Shown here: one piece after another, positions 59,043 through 64,000 of the stretch
How the letters are laid out: each line of letters opens with the position of its first letter
Numbering within the stretch: position 1 is the first letter of the stretch
DNA from: Salvia splendens
Taxonomy: Eukaryota; Streptophyta; Magnoliopsida; Lamiales; Lamiaceae
Assembly (NCBI RefSeq): GCF_004379255.2
Contig: NC_056038.1
Span: forward strand, 6,052,729 to 6,116,728
Length of the DNA stretch: 64,000 nucleotides
Reading direction: 5' to 3'
Notes under the pieces: generated by a model
The model's database searches: none
What the model saw: the letters and a program-made list of their open reading frames with translations, nothing else
Told to the model about the DNA's origin: nothing
Translations under genes and position numbers: made by a program

Positions 59043-59546
59043 TTTTGGAAGGTAGGAATGATAGCTAAGGAGTGAACAATATTTTCTGTAACAATTGTAA
59101 TTAGCAAGTAATGTTTTGTATTTCGTTCAGAAAATTATGGTGACAGATTGAAGTTGGTTCATTTACTCTGCTTATTGTACCTTATTGTGCTTTGATCCAA
59201 AAATTGAATTCAAAAGTACTCCTTGAAACAAGTGAAAATTAGCTTTTGTTTCAGGCAATTATATGATAAAGTGCCTCAAACCAAGTGACTAGAACGTAAA
59301 GAAATAACAACATATATTCGTCAAAAGCCCTCATAAATGAAACAAATATAAATGCGCACAAGTTGTTACAATGTGAAACTGCTAGACATCAAGACAATTC
59401 ATCACAGAATTGTTCCTGAAAAAGTAAGCAATCTGCCCCAATATTGAGGCCAGAACATAAATTCACGCGACAAGTAGCAATGAAAAATAGAAAACATGTC
59501 CAGAGGCAGTTGATAATCTGCGTTTTCTCGAATGCAAATAAGTGGA
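59043..59546. other. Convergent 3' region, BPM / GAMYB
   Basis: Contains both 3' UTRs; nothing else is seen. Confidence 0.5.
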
Positions 59547-61749
59547 CTAGATGGTAGGCATGACATTCCAAGCACTGGAATCATGATCATGGTGGCTTGG
59601 AGTTGATGGAGTTGCCACTGCATCAACTATTTTGCAGTCTTTGCTCAAATCGTCACCATAAAAAGCTTCGATTGCATCTTTTACAGTGTGTTCGTTAGTT
59701 TGGTGCTTAACTGGGCTGAAGCAGTTTGAGGCAAGCAAAAAATCGGGTCTGGAAAAGATCATCTGGTTTCTTGCCTCAATGCTATCATCATATGGCAATA
59801 GGGCCCCGTTTATAGCTTCTTCCTTAACTAAAACATCACAATAATGCAGGATAAAATCAGGAAAAAACCCCAGTGAAGTAAATGCAGCTCACAAATAGAG
59901 CGATGAAGGTTGTGTAAGGAACTCGTACCTGGAAAAGTCCCCGTATGGAAGGTCTCATCCAACGAGTTCCCACTGAACATTGATGGGGAAGAATGACCTA
60001 AAGGAGAGAGTTGATTATCATACGCTCCCCATTCCGTCTCGTGGAGAGTATGTAATGAGTCATCCATAAAAGTGGGTGCATGTGGAGTATTAACACTGTT
60101 GCTCTTGGAGTTTCTTATGGTTTCTGATTCAGATAGAACTGCTTCCAATAAACCACTATTTTGGGGTGAAAGATTACATGAGTTCATGGGCTCATTTGGG
60201 GGCGACTGGATTAAATTTTCATCGGACTCAAGGTAACGCAACGGGGAAGAGGGTGAGGGTGAGGGTGAGCCCCAAGTACCCATCTGTGTTTGGAGTGAAG
60301 GGAGCTCCGGCTTCGTTGCCCAAGAAGGCTCTGAAGAAGAGTTTCCATTTAAGACGGCATGGCTGCCATTAGGTAAACTCGAAGTTCTCGCATTGTCAGT
60401 TGCAGGATTATGATCATATGCAGAGAACACTGGCGATTTCCCAATTTGCATAGAACTATCAAAATGGTATTGATTCCCACCTGGGAAAGCATTACATATA
60501 GGAGCATTTAAGCCAGGGAACATCGGTTCTGACCCGCAAAGACGCTTGGATGGATGAACTGTTGGGAGCAAGGACTTGTTATGGTACGGATTGCTTAGAC
60601 TCTGCGTAAGCAGGCTACTTGCGGGAATGTCAGGCAAGTTACCAGGAGGAAAGTTCAGCATGAATATATGGCGATTAAGTTCCAAATTCTTAAATTCCAC
60701 AGCTGGAATGTCAAAATTGTTATTTGGCATGAGTTCTGGATGGTGCACGTTACCAGAGGATAAATTACTCATGTCGTCACTTTGCAGGTTGTCATTCAAT
60801 GGCTGCGAACAGATATCAGGTGGATAAATTGGTAAACCAGCACGTTGTCTTCTTTTGATTCTGGTGTTCCAGTAATTCTTAATCTCATTATCTGTGCGGC
60901 CAGGCAACTGCCAGTAGAGAAGAAAAGGATGAGAAGCTGAGCAAGAAGATGTTATTATGCTGAATATCAAATACTTAGTAGTTAATGGAGCAAAATATTT
61001 CCATCACACCAAACAGATATAAAAAAACCCATGTAACTACAATATCTCATACGATGAAAGATTATTGCTAAACTCTAATATATTGTGCTACTAAGTGATC
61101 AATACCAGTAATATCATAATTGTACTTGACAAGCTATAACTCAAAATATAACCTAGAATGGCCACTTTACGGCCCCATACACTATAAACCTGTGCACATA
61201 GCAAGAAGCCATCTCTATCACGTATACAATGTGCACCTTTAATCCTTTCTTTTACATTTGAAAGCAGGTGAAGGTCACATGTTTCATGATTATAATGATG
61301 ACATGAGAAATGAAACTGCCTAAATGAGGAAACAGATATATCATATGCCAAGATATTTTTCACAAGACATGAGAATAAACTGAAGCACTGGGACACACCT
61401 CAGCAGCCATTCGAGCCCATTTGTTTCCCATCTGGGCATGGAGTTCAATTATGCGATGCTCCTCCTCAGCCGTAAACGCACCTTTCTTAAGATCTGGTCT
61501 GAGGTGATTCGCCCACCTCAAACGACAACTTTTCCCACAGCGGGCAAGACCCGAGTGTTTCTGAACTGCATTCCAGTTACCCTCCCCGTTTTTGGTAACA
61601 TATTCAACTAAAATTGCATCTTCTGCAGAAGTCCACGGACCTTTTTTAAGTGGGCCATTCCCTCCGACATTTCCTTCAGTAACATCATCAACAGATGGGG
61701 AATCTACACCACTATTGGGCTTCGTCCTCTCATCACTTTCAGTCGACAT
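59547..61749 (-). CDS. GAMYB: GAMYB-type R2R3 MYB transcription factor
   Basis: Three coding exons on the minus strand: 61399..61749, 59929..60907, 59547..59827; 1611 nt, 536 residues, phases consistent. R2 lies at about residues 35-85 ([40 protein letters not shown]) and R3 at 87-137 ([40 protein letters not shown]). A Ser/Asn/Pro-rich activation region follows. The intron after MAAE is at the conserved GAMYB position. In the family these proteins act downstream of gibberellin in aleurone and anthers and promote programmed cell death in tapetum. A miR159 site sits in exon 3. A GAMYB-like protein of MYB33/MYB65 type is most likely; paralogue identity is not decidable. Confidence 0.95.
60289..60309 (-). 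promoter_or_regulatory. miR159 target site in the GAMYB coding region
   Basis: The sense strand reads GGAGCTCCCTTCACTCCAAA across the site, the well-known GAMYB target of miR159/miR319-class microRNAs; cleavage would fall near the middle (around CCTTCA). It keeps the expected position within the activation region. Pairing to canonical miR159 has one internal mismatch and an end mismatch, as in known GAMYB targets. Confidence 0.9.
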
Positions 61750-63720
61750 TCTATCTCCTAAATTTTGAAAAAACAAGAAGCAAACGTGTGAGGCAGCAAG
61801 TGGGGCTTTATGCATGGTTTTCTAAAGAGACTTTAAACTTTGTGCAACCCAAAATACCCAATCTCATTTTCTTCCAAAAAACTAGTTATCTCACCAATCA
61901 AGAAGCCACGAATTTTGAGAAAGAGGAAATACAAATTGCCAAGAATATCTTTACCTATATAAACCATAAAGTCCCTGCACGTTATATGAGATAACAGACA
62001 TAACGCACGTAGAATTCGTGATTGCACAAGTCACGTCACGTCAATAGGGTCGATTCCAATGGAAAAAGTTGATGTCTGAGAGGCCAATCAAGTTCGAAGA
62101 GATCCTACAAAATATAATATCAAATTTTGTAACACATTTGCAACACGCCATCAGAAACAGGCGAAGGACAATGCCAAAAGTTCACAGTTTTATGAGTGAA
62201 CTGTCCAAATATAACTGTACAAGTCAAACTCAAAACACTTAAAGTGACATCTTTTCTGGGTCCTATAATTTAGAAAGGAAAATTGCACAATTTATACATT
62301 GGCATGATGCATACACCCAAAGAACTAATAGATGAATTATCAATTACAAGTGGTGAAAGTACAGCAGTTTGAGAATTTTCCTGAATAGAAAGAGAATCAG
62401 AATCCAGTTTCCTTATAATCCTTGGAAACAAAATCGGTTGACCAATGATTTTCCATGAAAGCTAAGTTCAAGGCGAGCAATTCAATCGAGCGTTACAATT
62501 TGACAAAACAAACGTTGCCTCCAGAAAGACACTATTCCTTACTTCTGCAAGTCCCTAGAGAATTACCAAAGACGGCATGCATGCAAAAAAGAAGCCTCAC
62601 GTGATTTGGCAAAAAAAGCAAAATGTAACTATAATCAGATTATAACTATATTCTGCAAAAAAAAGTAACTCATTACTTTCTGCAACACACAAGCATTACA
62701 ACGGACTACGTGAAAAAGTAGGGTTATAAAATTAAGCAAACACAAGAAAGGGAAAATATTAAATGGCAGAATCTATAAACAAATACACTTTCCATAATTC
62801 CAAGGCATAGTTTTCACAAAGTTCTTGTCGACAAAAAAGAACAGCCATTGAACTACAGAGGTCTAACATCCGAATAACATTCCAAATTAACATAATATCA
62901 CTAGTATCTACTATTAATCACACTAACGATTATGCAAATAATATTAAATGCAATTATTATCTACCTTGATCCAGCGATCTCTCCAAATTAAATCTTTCGA
63001 AATGGAAAATCTAGTCTCTTAGTATCCAAGTCTCAATTTTTTTCATTTATATTTCCTGGGAAAAGGCTTTTTTCTTTAATAAGAAAATAAACGAAAGCAA
63101 TGCCGCAAACTCCAATCTGCGCTTAATTTTGACGAATACAAGAACAAAATAAGAGCTGAAAACTTTGAAGGTCGGGCAAAATCGGAATCATGGCAATAGG
63201 GAAATAGATTAAAAAAAAGATTTAAGAATCCGGAAACCCTAGTGAAGAATAGATGAAATGGCACCAGATCCACTTGTTCATGAAAAGGAGATAAAGATAG
63301 AGAAAGAGAAAGTGAAACCATATATATAGAGAGAGAGAGCGAAGAATAAGCTAATAGCATGTGAAACTATGAAAAATAAAAAAAATTGAAAATAAAAATA
63401 AAAAATGAAATTGCAGAATTGAAAGAGAGGAGAAAGAGTGAGAGAATTAGCTGGCAGGAGAAGTGGTAAAATGGAGGAGAGGTTTGAGGGGTGAAAAACA
63501 CCTCAATTTGGAGTAGGAATGGCAAAAAACACTCATAAACGCACTACTCCTTTTCCGGGACTTCATTTATTTGTAGACATTTGAATGTTTATTGTATTGA
63601 TTGAACTCTACCCTATCTTCAATGCTTGCCACTTTCTCTCTCATAGTGAGTGAGTGAGAGAGAGAAAGAGGAAATCAAAGCCAGTAACCTGAAAGCCTAA
63701 AATTCTGCTAGAGGAGGGAG
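61750..63720 (-). promoter_or_regulatory. Long 5' UTR with intron(s) of GAMYB
   Basis: An acceptor TTTAG|GAGATAG lies six bases 5' of the ATG. A matching donor (ATCAAG|GTAGAT) is near 62963, giving a 5' UTR intron of about 1.2 kb; more than one is possible. The GA-rich tract at 63290-63470 and CT-like tract near 63650 are typical of plant leaders or core promoters. Confidence 0.5.
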
Positions 63721-64000
63721 AAAGCCAGAGCTGGAATTTCATGTGCCGCGGTGCACTGCGCCAACAATTTATACTATTACCATAAAATTATTATTAAACT
63801 CGATATAATTTTTCTAATGTGATGAAAATACAAATCCCATAAATAATCATAGGGAGTTTTAATTTACTGAGATAATTTATACTTCATATTTATACTTCAT
63901 ATTTCATTTTGCATTATGTCTTCTTCTCGTGGTGGACCGGGACGTGGTGATCTGGGCAAAGGAATTGCCCAAGATCAAAATAGTTGTCCCCAAAGATCAA
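63721..64000. other. Right edge of the window
   Basis: No supported feature. A short G-rich patch near 63930-63960 could begin something outside the window. Confidence 0.4.

Noticed and set aside
1..64000. CRISPR arrays, tRNA or rRNA genes, bacterial operons
   Set aside because: None found; repeats present are tandem, inverted or transposon-derived, and gene structure is plant nuclear.

Overview
This is nuclear plant DNA, almost certainly eudicot: long AT-rich introns with GT..AG borders, recognisable plant gene families (SERRATE, FAR1-related, BPM, GAMYB), and plant-type transposons (Ty1/copia, PIF/Harbinger, hAT, Stowaway, Helitron, MULE-like). An asterid such as a member of Lamiales is my guess from protein resemblance. 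No sequence in the window proves it.

Eight complete genes and one partial gene can be modelled exon by exon. In order: the 5' half of a multi-pass membrane protein (-, 1..1292); SERRATE (+, 13060..20437, 12 exons); a TraB-like protein (-, 21473..23356); a small LYR-motif mitochondrial-type protein (+, 25949..27508); a FAR1-related protein (-, 28340..32803); homoserine dehydrogenase (-, 40997..45409, 12 exons); a plastid-type FHA protein (-, 52240..53728); a BPM-type MATH-BTB protein (+, 55224..59042); and a GAMYB-type R2R3 MYB with a miR159 site (-, 59547..61749). Each model keeps phase through every junction.

Between the genes lie layers of mobile DNA. 2.1-3.2 kb: a non-autonomous Harbinger with a truncated first ORF. 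4.0-11.3 kb: a Ty1/copia element with a 5-bp target duplication, very similar LTRs, a stop and two frameshifts. SERRATE intron 2 holds a 904-bp hAT element and a Stowaway MITE. 23.6-25.5 kb: a dying Harbinger transposase inside the divergent promoter of the TraB-like and LYR genes. 34.6-38.1 kb: a 3.15-kb solo LTR inside the terminal repeat of a Stowaway. 39.1-40.6 kb: a hAT MITE and a Helitron 3' end. 46.4-50.2 kb: two abutting TA-anchored inverted-repeat elements. The first carries fragments of a carotenoid-cleavage-dioxygenase gene and a C2H2/EAR zinc-finger gene. The second is an almost pure palindrome whose arms each hold three repeats in mirror register.

The host genes have mainly regulatory and metabolic roles: microRNA processing (SERRATE), a miR159-controlled MYB, a CUL3 substrate adaptor (BPM), a transposase-derived transcription factor (FRS) and threonine/methionine biosynthesis (homoserine dehydrogenase). 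They do not form one pathway. The strongest candidate for an undescribed structure is the 48540..50162 palindrome, followed by the gene-capturing element next to it.
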